A stretch of DNA of 9,224 nt, from positions 1-9,224 of the forward strand of contig JACMOG010000527.1 of the NCBI GenBank assembly GCA_014378125.1. Direction: 5' to 3'. This document shows positions 1-6,810 of this stretch, one piece after another (positions within the stretch are counted from its first letter, which is position 1; the number at the start of each line of letters is the position of its first letter). The translations under genes were made by a program, and so were the position numbers. This DNA comes from Vitreoscilla sp. (GTDB taxonomy: Bacteria > Pseudomonadota > Gammaproteobacteria > Burkholderiales > Burkholderiaceae). The notes under the pieces were generated by a model that saw only the letters and a program-made list of their open reading frames with translations, made no database searches and had not been told where the DNA came from.

Positions 1-308
1 CCTGGGCCGCGGCCTGGAGCCATCGCGACATGGGCGACTACCTGGGCGCCTACACGCCCGACTACACCCCCGGCGGCAAGTCGCACAAGGCGTGGGAAGA
101 AGACCGCAAGGCGCGCATCGTGCCGCGCAAACGCATCGCGGTCGAGATCTCCGACCTGCAGGTCAGCGTCACGGGCGACAAGGCCAAGGCGCACTTCAAG
201 CAGACCTACGAATCCGACTCGCTGACCACCTCCGGACACAAGACCCTCGATCTGGTGCGCTCGCCCTCGGGCAAGTGGCTGATCAAGCAGGAGTCGGTCG
301 GCGGATGA
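1..308 (+). CDS. C-terminal end of a protein with an NTF2-like (Csd6 C-terminal type) domain, 5' end cut by the window
   Basis: The open frame enters from the left edge (first whole codon at base 3) and stops with TGA at 306-308, leaving about 101 codons. The ATG at 30 is probably internal, because the frame is open upstream and the residues before it (AAAWSHRD) already belong to the fold. The visible part has the pattern of a SnoaL/NTF2-like domain: a first helix with AWSHRDMGDYLGAYTPDY, a basic helix, then beta-strands (IAVEISDLQVSV, KAHFKQTYESD, KTLDLVRSPSGKWLIKQES). This type of domain is known at the C-terminus of Csd6-like L,D-transpeptidases and in envelope proteins beside them, so this may be a repeat-containing or YkuD-type partner of the next gene. 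The stop overlaps the next start as ATGA, which implies one transcript and coupled translation. What lies upstream in the protein cannot be known here. Confidence 0.7.
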   Translation, partial: WAAAWSHRDMGDYLGAYTPDYTPGGKSHKAWEEDRKARIVPRKRIAVEISDLQVSVTGDKAKAHFKQTYESDSLTTSGHKTLDLVRSPSGKWLIKQESVGG

Positions 309-1750
309 CGATGGAAGACGACGCACGCTCCGCGTCAACGAAGGCGTCCCGCCGCCCGCGCTGGCCGCGCACGGCGGTGGCGCTGGGCTCCCTCGCGGTG
401 GCCGGCGCCGGCCTGCTGGCCAGCACCGAGCTGCACGGCATTCCTTCTCTGCATGCCACGCCGCAGGCGCAGCGCGCGGCCATCGGCGCCACCATCGCGC
501 TGGCCGACGACGCCCCGCCGCCGCCCACGCGCTCGCTCATGGCCGCGCCGACCGGCGCACGCGCGCTGCCGCCGGGCTCGCCGTTCATCGGCGCGTTCAA
601 GGGCTCGCCCGAGAGCCGGCTGATCGGCATCTATCGCGCCATCGGCCAGCAGCAGACCGACGTGGCCCTCGACGCCGCCGCCGCGCTCACGCACGACGTG
701 CCCGGCTTCCGCCTGGCGCAGCTGGTGTACGCCGACCTGCTGGCCGCGCGCACCGGCAACACCGCGGGCTTCGGCGCCACGGGCGCAGCCTCGGTGTCCA
801 GCCCCGCCGTCGTCGCCGAGATCGGCGAGCTCCACGACGAGGCCGTGCAGCGCCTGCACGCGCTCCAGGAACGCCCGCCCGCCGGCCAGGTGCCGGCCGA
901 GTTCATCATGCTGCCCAAGGCGATCCACCACGCGATCGCCGTCGACACCACGCGCTCGCGGCTCTACCTGTTCGAGAACGGCGCGCAGGGCCTGCGGCTG
1001 GTCAGCGACCATTACGTGTCGGTGGGCAAGCAAGGCGTCGACAAGACCATGGAGGGCGACCAGCGCACGCCGCTGGGCGTGTACTTCGTGTCCGACCGCG
1101 TGGGCCAGGGCTCGCTCGGCGAGGCCTTCGGCGCCGGCGCCATGCAGCTGAACTACCCCAACCTGCTCGACCAGCTGCACGGCCGCACCGGATCGGGCAT
1201 CTACGTGCACGGCGTGCCGTTCAACACCTACTCGCGCCCGCCCAAGGATTCCGACGGCTGCGTCACGCTGGCCAACGACGAGCTGGTGATGCTGATGAAC
1301 ACCGTGCCCATCCACGACACGCCGGTGATCATCACGCGCCAGACCCACTGGGTGAGCGACGACGCCATCCGACAGCACCGCGCCGAGATCCTGGACGCCG
1401 TCAACCACTGGCAGAGCGTCCGTGCCCGCGACGACAACGGCGCGCTGCAGGCGTTCTACGCGCCCGGCGCCGCCCCGCCCACCCCGGCCGCGCCGCCGGT
1501 GCCGCCGCCGCAAGCCACCGTGGTGATGATCCGCGGCAAGCGCCACGTCATCCCGCCACCCGCGGTGCCGCCGCGCGACCCGATCTCGTTCGACAACCTC
1601 AGCGTGATGACGTGGTCCGACGCCAAGGAGACCATGGTCGTCACGTTCAACGAGCGCGGCACGCGTTCGCACCGCGAGACCTCGCTGCGGCAGTATTGGG
1701 AGCGCGACGCGTCCAAGTGGAAGATCGTGGCCGAGGGCACGGTTCGCTGA
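305..1750 (+). CDS. Csd6-like L,D-transpeptidase/L,D-carboxypeptidase (YkuD domain) with C-terminal NTF2-like domain
   Basis: A 481-residue cell-wall enzyme. ATG 305 is chosen because AGGAG at 289-293 lies 11 bases before it and it overlaps the previous stop. A second ATG at 311 is less well spaced. Residues 22-40 form one hydrophobic segment after a basic stretch (RRPRWPR), so it is probably an inner-membrane signal anchor with a periplasmic body. The YkuD domain spans about 209-345: YVHGVPF carries His302 and SDGCVTL carries the catalytic Cys319, 17 residues later, as the family requires. Such enzymes form or cut L,D bonds at meso-diaminopimelate in peptidoglycan stem peptides. Helicobacter pylori Csd6, with the same YkuD-plus-NTF2 layout, is an L,D-carboxypeptidase that sets cell shape. 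Residues from about 360 to the end form an NTF2-like domain whose middle (about 386-426) is replaced by a proline-rich stretch. Transpeptidase versus carboxypeptidase activity cannot be decided from sequence alone. Confidence 0.9.
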   Translation: MTMEDDARSASTKASRRPRWPRTAVALGSLAVAGAGLLASTELHGIPSLHATPQAQRAAIGATIALADDAPPPPTRSLMAAPTGARALPPGSPFIGAFKGSPESRLIGIYRAIGQQQTDVALDAAAALTHDVPGFRLAQLVYADLLAARTGNTAGFGATGAASVSSPAVVAEIGELHDEAVQRLHALQERPPAGQVPAEFIMLPKAIHHAIAVDTTRSRLYLFENGAQGLRLVSDHYVSVGKQGVDKTMEGDQRTPLGVYFVSDRVGQGSLGEAFGAGAMQLNYPNLLDQLHGRTGSGIYVHGVPFNTYSRPPKDSDGCVTLANDELVMLMNTVPIHDTPVIITRQTHWVSDDAIRQHRAEILDAVNHWQSVRARDDNGALQAFYAPGAAPPTPAAPPVPPPQATVVMIRGKRHVIPPPAVPPRDPISFDNLSVMTWSDAKETMVVTFNERGTRSHRETSLRQYWERDASKWKIVAEGTVR

Positions 1751-1839
1751 ACCTTGGTGTTTGCCCGCCGTTGCGCCTGTTGCACCTGACGGGCACGCCG
1801 AATGCCGAGAGGATGGGAATCCACAAGAGGAGTCCCGCC

Positions 1840-2301
1840 ATGAAGTTTCGCAAGGCCCCCGAACTGCTCGCCGTCGCCGTCACCGTGGCCGCGGTGTTTT
1901 CCACCTTCTCCGTGGGCGCCATCTCCGCCAACGCGCCGGCGCAGACGCCCGCCGAGCAGCGTTACACGCAGGACCATGCCGACTGCATGGCCGGCAAGAC
2001 GGCCGAAAGCCAGAAGACCTGCCTGAAGGAAGCCGGCGCGGCGCTGCAGGCCTCGCGCGCGCACGAACTGAAGACGCCCTCCAGCGCGCAGATGGCCGCC
2101 AACGAGCGCAAGCGCTGCGAGGCGCTGTCGGGTGACGACAAGGCCGACTGCCTCAAGCGCGCGGCCGGCGTCGACACCACCGTGTCGGGCAGCGTCGCCG
2201 CGGGCGGCGACCTCAAGGAAACCACCACGGTGATCCCCGGCACGCCGGGCACCGACAGCGGGGCCGGCCCGGCGACGCTGCCGCCCAAGCCCGGCAACTG
2301 A
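1840..2301 (+). CDS. Small exported protein of unknown function with two cysteine pairs
   Basis: A 153-residue protein that I cannot assign to a named family. ATG 1840 is preceded by AAGAGGAG at 1825-1832, a good ribosome binding site. The frame is open further upstream, but only this start gives a signal peptide: basic start MKFRK, hydrophobic stretch at about 9-28, and a likely cleavage site near Ala30. The mature part has two similar units. The first is DC49 to C61 followed by LKEAGAA; the second is RC93 to C104 followed by LKRAAG. In each, two cysteines are 10-11 residues apart and the second begins CLK-x-A. This suggests an internal duplication, with disulfides forming after export. The last 45 or so residues are rich in Gly, Thr and Pro and look disordered. 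It lies 89 bases after the YkuD gene on the same strand and may share its transcript. A periplasmic role is inferred only from the signal peptide and the cysteines. Confidence 0.75.
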   Translation: MKFRKAPELLAVAVTVAAVFSTFSVGAISANAPAQTPAEQRYTQDHADCMAGKTAESQKTCLKEAGAALQASRAHELKTPSSAQMAANERKRCEALSGDDKADCLKRAAGVDTTVSGSVAAGGDLKETTTVIPGTPGTDSGAGPATLPPKPGN

Positions 2302-2331
2302 CACGGCGTCCTGCCGCCAACGCCCGTCCTG

Positions 2332-2346
2332 AGGGGCCAGGCCCCT
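2332..2346 (+). terminator. Possible terminator hairpin after the small cysteine protein gene
   Basis: AGGGGC (2332-2337) pairs perfectly with GCCCCT (2341-2346) around a three-base loop CAG. GGTCTTTC follows, with a short T-run only. It lies 31 bases after the TGA at 2299-2301. The stem is short but all strong pairs apart from the outer A-T. The weak T-run keeps confidence moderate, and a Rho-dependent end is equally possible. Confidence 0.45.
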
Positions 2347-2437
2347 GGTCTTTCGAGGCCCCGTACCGGCGCTCACCCCGCCAAATCCGCTTCTCGTCGC
2401 AACGGCGTCGCCGACCCGTACGCGGCGGTCGCGGCGT

Positions 2438-2450
2438 GGCTAGACTAGCC
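2438..2450. repeat. Palindrome GGCTAG-A-CTAGCC upstream of the M3 peptidase gene
   Basis: A perfect 6+1+6 inverted repeat, 68 bases before the peptidase start, in the 217-base gap between the small cysteine protein and the peptidase. It contains the tetranucleotide CTAG twice, which is generally scarce in proteobacterial DNA. It may be a regulator site or may overlap a -10 element (TAGACT at 2441-2446). I see no matching -35 at normal spacing, so no promoter is called. A second inverted repeat, CGCCGG at 2470-2475 with CCGGCG at 2487-2492, follows and may form a hairpin in the leader. Confidence 0.4.
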
Positions 2451-2518
2451 CTCGCCACGGCGCCACGAGCGCCGGCACTTCTTTTACCGGCGTCACCGCG
2501 CCCCGTACCAGGCCGTTC

Positions 2519-4660
2519 ATGCATTCCTCGACGAAGACCCTGCGCCACCTGCTGGTGGCTTCCTCCCTGCCCGCACTCGTGGGCGCCGTCCAGGCAGCCG
2601 ACGCGCCGCCGGCCAATCCACTGCTCCTCCAGAGCACCTTGCCGCTGCACTTTCCACGCTTCGACCAGATCCACGACGGTGACTTTCTCCCGGCGTTCGA
2701 ACAAGGCATCGCCGAACACCGCAAGGAGATCGAGGCCATCGCCTCGAACCCGGACAAGCCGACCTTCGACAACACCATCGTCGCGATGGAACGCGCGGGC
2801 CGCACGTTGGGCCGCGTGGAGGCCATCTTTTCCAACCTGGCCAGCTCCAACACCGACCCGGCGCTGCAGGACGTCCAGCGCCAGATGGCACCCCGGCTCG
2901 CCGCGCACCAAGACCAGGTCAATCTCGACCCGCGCCTGTTCGCACGCATCGACACGCTGTACCAGCAGCGCGATTCGCTGGGCCTCGATGCCGAATCCGC
3001 GCGACTGCTGTGGCGCTTCCACCAGGACTTCGTACGCGCCGGCGCGCAGTTGTCCGACGCCGACAAGGCAAAGCTGCGCGCGCTCAACACCGAGCTCGCG
3101 ACGCTGCAGATCACGTTCGAGCAGAACACGCTGAAGGAGCGCGGCGCGTCGGCCGTCACGTTCGACACGCGCGCCGAGCTCGCCGGACTCAGCGACATGG
3201 AGATCAAGAACGCGGCCGATGCGGCGACCCAGGCCGGCAAGCCGGGCAAGTTCCTCATCGAGCTGGTCAACACCACCGGCCAGCCGGTGCTCACCAACCT
3301 CACGAGCCATGCGTCGCGCATGAAGGTGATGGCCGCGTCGCTCGCGCGCGGCAGCCGCGGCGGCGAGTTCGACAACCGCGCCGTGGTCGCCAAGCTCGCG
3401 CGCAAGCGCGCGGAACGTGCCGCGCTGTTGGGCTACCCCACCCACGCGGCTTTCCAGCTCGCCGAGCAGACGGTGGGCACCGTGGACGTGATGAACAGGA
3501 TGCTGGCGCAGATGGCCGTGCCGGCGGTCGCCAACGCGCGCAAGGAGGCCGCACAGCTGCAGTCCATGGTCGACGCCGAGCACGGCGGCTTCCAGCTCCA
3601 GGCCGCCGACTGGGCGTTCTACGCCGAGAAGCTGCGCAAGGCGCAATACGCGTTCGACGAGTCGCAGATCAAGCCGTACTACGAGCTGGATCACGTGGTG
3701 CTGGACGGCGTGTTCTTCGCGGCCAACAAGCTGTACGGGCTCACGTTCAAGGAGCGCCACGACCTGCCGGTGTACGAGCCGAGCGTGCGCGTGTTCGATG
3801 TCTTCGACCAGGACGGCAAGCCGCTTGCGATCTTCATCGGCGACTACTACGCACGTCCCAACAAGAACGGCGGGGCCTGGATGAGCGAGTACGTCGCCCA
3901 GGACGGCCTGACCGGCGACAAGCCGGTGATCGTCAACAACCTCAACATCCCGAAGCCGTTGCCGGGCGAGCCGACGCTGCTGACGCAGGACGAGGTGACC
4001 ACCGCGTTCCACGAGTTCGGCCATGCGCTGCACGGCATGTTGTCGCACGTGAAGTACCCACGCCTGGCCGGCACCTCGGTACCGCGCGACTTCGTCGAAT
4101 ACCCGTCGCAGTTCAACGAGATGTGGGCGACCTATCCCGAGGTGCTCAAGAACTTCGCGAAGGACTACAGGACGGGTGCACCCGTTCCCCAGGCGCTGCT
4201 CGACAAAGTGCAGGCCGCGTCGAAGTTCGACCAGGGCTTCGCGACGACCGAATACCTGTCGGCGACGCTCCTCGACCAGGCCTGGTACCAGGTGCCCGCC
4301 GCCCAGGTGCCGCAGCCGGCCGACGTGACCCGCTTCGAGGCCGCGGCGCTGCACCGCGTGGGCCTGGACTTCGCGCCCGTTCCGCCGCGCTACCGCAGCA
4401 CCTACTTCTCGCATGCCTTCGCAGACGGCTATTCGGCCGGGTACTACTCGTATATCTGGAGCGAGGTGCTGGCCGCCGACTCGACGGCCTGGGTCCTCGC
4501 GCACGGCGGACTCACGCGCCAGAACGGCGACCACATCCGCGACACGATGCTGTCGCGCGGCGGCAGCGACGACGCGCTGACGCTGTTCCGCAACCTGACC
4601 GGGGCCGGGCCGGACATCGTTCCGCTGCTGAAGAAGCGCGGGCTCGACGCGGCGGAGTGA
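2519..4660 (+). CDS. Exported M3-family zinc metallopeptidase (oligopeptidase/dipeptidyl carboxypeptidase type)
   Basis: A 713-residue protein, close to the usual 680-720 of M3A peptidases. Zinc binding and catalysis are plain: HEFGH at 498-502 (His498, Glu499, His502) and the third ligand Glu527 in RDFVEYPSQ, at the spacing known from thimet oligopeptidase. Near the C-terminus His632, Tyr638 and Tyr645 in ADGYSAGYYSYIW match the substrate-binding His/Tyr set of the family. The start at 2519 gives a signal peptide (hydrophobic stretch 11-24, probable cleavage after AVQA at residue 26). The enzyme should therefore act in the periplasm, unlike cytosolic OpdA/PrlC. The Shine-Dalgarno is weak (AGG at 2510-2512, with CCAGG before it). 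M3 enzymes cut short peptides, either internally or by removing C-terminal dipeptides; which of the two applies is not visible. The transporter gene 73 bases downstream on the same strand supports a role in peptide nutrition. Confidence 0.94.
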   Translation: MHSSTKTLRHLLVASSLPALVGAVQAADAPPANPLLLQSTLPLHFPRFDQIHDGDFLPAFEQGIAEHRKEIEAIASNPDKPTFDNTIVAMERAGRTLGRVEAIFSNLASSNTDPALQDVQRQMAPRLAAHQDQVNLDPRLFARIDTLYQQRDSLGLDAESARLLWRFHQDFVRAGAQLSDADKAKLRALNTELATLQITFEQNTLKERGASAVTFDTRAELAGLSDMEIKNAADAATQAGKPGKFLIELVNTTGQPVLTNLTSHASRMKVMAASLARGSRGGEFDNRAVVAKLARKRAERAALLGYPTHAAFQLAEQTVGTVDVMNRMLAQMAVPAVANARKEAAQLQSMVDAEHGGFQLQAADWAFYAEKLRKAQYAFDESQIKPYYELDHVVLDGVFFAANKLYGLTFKERHDLPVYEPSVRVFDVFDQDGKPLAIFIGDYYARPNKNGGAWMSEYVAQDGLTGDKPVIVNNLNIPKPLPGEPTLLTQDEVTTAFHEFGHALHGMLSHVKYPRLAGTSVPRDFVEYPSQFNEMWATYPEVLKNFAKDYRTGAPVPQALLDKVQAASKFDQGFATTEYLSATLLDQAWYQVPAAQVPQPADVTRFEAAALHRVGLDFAPVPPRYRSTYFSHAFADGYSAGYYSYIWSEVLAADSTAWVLAHGGLTRQNGDHIRDTMLSRGGSDDALTLFRNLTGAGPDIVPLLKKRGLDAAE

Positions 4661-4723
4661 ACCTCCGGGCAGTCACCCTGCCGGCCTGCCGCGCTTTGAG
4701 GGATGATTCGCGCCTCGTCCACG

Positions 4724-4736
4724 AGGAGATCCTTTG
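4724..4736 (+). promoter_or_regulatory. Ribosome binding site that fixes the TTG start of the OPT transporter
   Basis: AGGAG at 4724-4728 lies five bases before TTG at 4734-4736. The same frame has a TGA at 4704-4706, so no upstream start exists. The first in-frame ATG is about 50 codons inside, past the first conserved transporter motifs, so TTG is the start. Confidence 0.85.
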
Positions 4737-6728
4737 AACGCAGTCATTCCATCCAACCGCGAGCTGACGCTGCGCGGCGTCGTGCTCGGCCTGCTCATCA
4801 CGGTGCTGTTCACGGCAGCCAACGTCTACTTCGGCCTCAAGGCGGGCCTGACCTTCGCCACGTCGATCCCGGCGGCGGTCATCTCCATGGCCCTGCTGCG
4901 CCGTGCGCGCGGCGTGACCATCCAGGAGAACAACATCGTGCAGACGGTGGCGTCGGCGGCCGGCGCCATCTCCTCCATCATCTTCGTGCTGCCGGGCCTG
5001 GTCATGGTCGGGTGGTGGAGCGGCTTCCCCTACGTCACCTGCGTCGTCATCTGCGCCATGGGCGGCGTGCTCGGCGTGACCTACTCGATCCCGCTGCGCC
5101 GCGCGCTCGTGACGACGTCCGACCTGCCCTACCCCGAGGGCGTGGCCTGTGCCGAGGTGCTCAAGGTGGGTGCGGGAGGCGACGGCGCGGCGGCGGACAA
5201 CCGCGCCGGCCTGCTCGCCATCGTCTGGGGCGCGGTCGCCTCTGCGGGTTTCCAGGCGGTGGTCGCCACGCAGGTGTTCGCCGCCGACGTGCTGGGCTAC
5301 TTCCGACTCAGTCGCAGCAGCAACGCGGCCACGGGCGTCGACGTCGGCCTCTCGCTGGCCCTGCTGGCCGTGGGTCATCTTGTCGGACTGTGGGTGGGCG
5401 TGGCCATGCTGGTGGGCGTGCTGATCTCCTGGGCCGGCGCCGTGCCGGTGCTCACGAGCCTGCTGCCTTTCGACGGCAGCGCCGACGTGGCCGCGGTCGC
5501 GAACCACGTCTGGGCCAAGCAAGTACGTTTCATCGGCGCGGGCACCATCGCCGTGGCCGCCGTGTGGACGCTGTTCAAGCTCTTCAAGCCGGTCGCCAAC
5601 GGCCTGGCCTCGGCCATGGCCGCCTCCCGGGTGCGCAGGTCGGGCCAGGGAGCCACGCTGCCGCGCACCGAGCAGGACCTGCCGATCGGCTGGGTCGCCG
5701 GCGTCACCCTCGCCTGCCTCGTGCCCATCGGCTGGCTCCTGGCGAACATGAGCACAAGCTCGGGCATGGGCTCGGCCACCGTCATCCTCGTGACCGGCGG
5801 CATCGCGTTCATCGCCCTGATGAGCTTCTTCGTGGCGGCCGTGTGCGGCTACATGGCCGGCCTGATCGGCTCGAGCAACAGCCCGCTCTCGGGCGTGGCG
5901 ATCATCGTGGTCATCGCCGCGGCGATGCTGATCGCCCTGGTCGTCAAGCCCATGCTGCCTGCCGGCGCCTCCCAGGCGCTGGTGGCGTTCACGCTGTTCG
6001 TCACGGCGGTCGTCGTCGCCGCGGCCACGGTCGCCAACGACAACCTCCAGGATCTCAAGACCGGCCAGCTGGTGGACGCCACGCCGTGGCGCCAGCAGGT
6101 GGCGCTGGCCATCGGCACGGTGGCCGGGGCCCTCGTGATCCCGCCGGTGCTGGACCTGCTGCAGAAGGCCTACGGTTTCGCCGGCGCGCCGGGCGCCAGC
6201 GCCACCAAGGCCCTGGCCGCGCCGCAGGCGGCGCTGATCTCGGCCCTGGCCAAGGGCGTGCTGCAGGGCGACCTGGACTGGAGCCTGCTGGGCAAAGGTG
6301 CGGTGCTTGGCGTGGTGGTGATCGCCATCGACGAGGCGATCCGCCGCCTGCGCAAGCCCGGCAGCCCCGCGCAACTGCCGCCGCTGGCCGTGGGCCTGGG
6401 CATCTACCTGCCCATGTCGACGACCCTGATGGTCGTCATCGGCGCGTTCGTCGGCTGGGCCTGGGAGCGCCGGGCCGACGCCTCCGCCCGGCCCGCATCG
6501 CGCAAGCAGCTCGGCGTACTGCTGGCCAGCGGCATGATCGTCGGCGAAGGCCTGTTCGGCGTGGCGCTGGCCGCGCTCACCGTCTTCAGCGGCAAGGATG
6601 CGCCGCTGGCGCTCGTCGGCGACAGTTTCGCGGGGGCCGCGCTCTGGCTCGGCGGCATCGGCTTCGTGCTGGCCGCGGGCGCGCTCTATCGCTGGCTGGG
6701 GCGGACGAGCGACCGGGTGGCGGTGTAG
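4734..6728 (+). CDS. OPT-family oligopeptide transporter
   Basis: A 664-residue polytopic inner-membrane protein, hydrophobic over nearly its whole length with only short charged loops. Family marks in order: N-terminal NVYFGLKAGLTFATSIPAAV (residues 30-49), QENNIVQTVASAAG (64-77), and PYPEGVACAEVL (132-143), all typical of bacterial OPT proteins. A basic loop near residues 300-320 is probably cytoplasmic. OPT transporters are secondary carriers, usually driven by protons, that import short peptides; some family members carry metal chelates instead. The bacterial branch is poorly characterised, so the substrate is inferred. The gene begins with TTG, set by a strong Shine-Dalgarno, and ends with TAG at 6726-6728. 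It lies 73 bases after the exported M3 peptidase with no convincing promoter or terminator between them, so the two probably form an operon that processes peptides and takes up the products. Confidence 0.93.
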   Translation: MNAVIPSNRELTLRGVVLGLLITVLFTAANVYFGLKAGLTFATSIPAAVISMALLRRARGVTIQENNIVQTVASAAGAISSIIFVLPGLVMVGWWSGFPYVTCVVICAMGGVLGVTYSIPLRRALVTTSDLPYPEGVACAEVLKVGAGGDGAAADNRAGLLAIVWGAVASAGFQAVVATQVFAADVLGYFRLSRSSNAATGVDVGLSLALLAVGHLVGLWVGVAMLVGVLISWAGAVPVLTSLLPFDGSADVAAVANHVWAKQVRFIGAGTIAVAAVWTLFKLFKPVANGLASAMAASRVRRSGQGATLPRTEQDLPIGWVAGVTLACLVPIGWLLANMSTSSGMGSATVILVTGGIAFIALMSFFVAAVCGYMAGLIGSSNSPLSGVAIIVVIAAAMLIALVVKPMLPAGASQALVAFTLFVTAVVVAAATVANDNLQDLKTGQLVDATPWRQQVALAIGTVAGALVIPPVLDLLQKAYGFAGAPGASATKALAAPQAALISALAKGVLQGDLDWSLLGKGAVLGVVVIAIDEAIRRLRKPGSPAQLPPLAVGLGIYLPMSTTLMVVIGAFVGWAWERRADASARPASRKQLGVLLASGMIVGEGLFGVALAALTVFSGKDAPLALVGDSFAGAALWLGGIGFVLAAGALYRWLGRTSDRVAV

Positions 6729-6743
6729 AGGGCGATGAAAGAC

Positions 6744-6768
6744 GGAAGCCCGCGCAAGGCGGGCTTCC
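6744..6768. terminator. Terminator hairpin between convergent OPT transporter and GH16 genes
   Basis: GGAAGCCCGC (6744-6753) and GCGGGCTTCC (6759-6768) form a perfect 10-bp stem with a five-base loop. It lies 16 bases past the transporter stop and 43 bases past the GH16 stop. Read on the minus strand the stem is followed by GTCTTTC, a short T-run. On the plus strand there is no T-run. It probably ends the GH16 transcript best and may serve both genes. Confidence 0.75.
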
Positions 6769-6810
6769 ACACATCGTTCGCGGCGTCGACGGCAGGCCGC
6801 GCCGGCGCTC

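Noticed and set aside
92..304. Extending the YkuD gene upstream to an ATG at 92
   Set aside because: The extra 71 residues are an out-of-frame reading of the preceding NTF2-like gene and would place the membrane anchor far from the N-terminus.
2213..4534. Long open frame antisense to the small cysteine protein and M3 peptidase genes
   Set aside because: Arg/Val/His/Gly-rich translation with no domain pattern; a typical high-GC shadow of the real plus-strand genes.
4668..4682. Small hairpin (GGCAG/CTGCC) between the peptidase and transporter genes as a terminator
   Set aside because: Only five base pairs with no T-run, in a short gap between genes of linked function; not enough to call.
4512..6770. 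Long open frame antisense to the OPT transporter gene
   Set aside because: Low-complexity Arg/Gly/His/Ala-rich translation mirroring third-position GC of the true gene; no ribosome site and no recognisable family.
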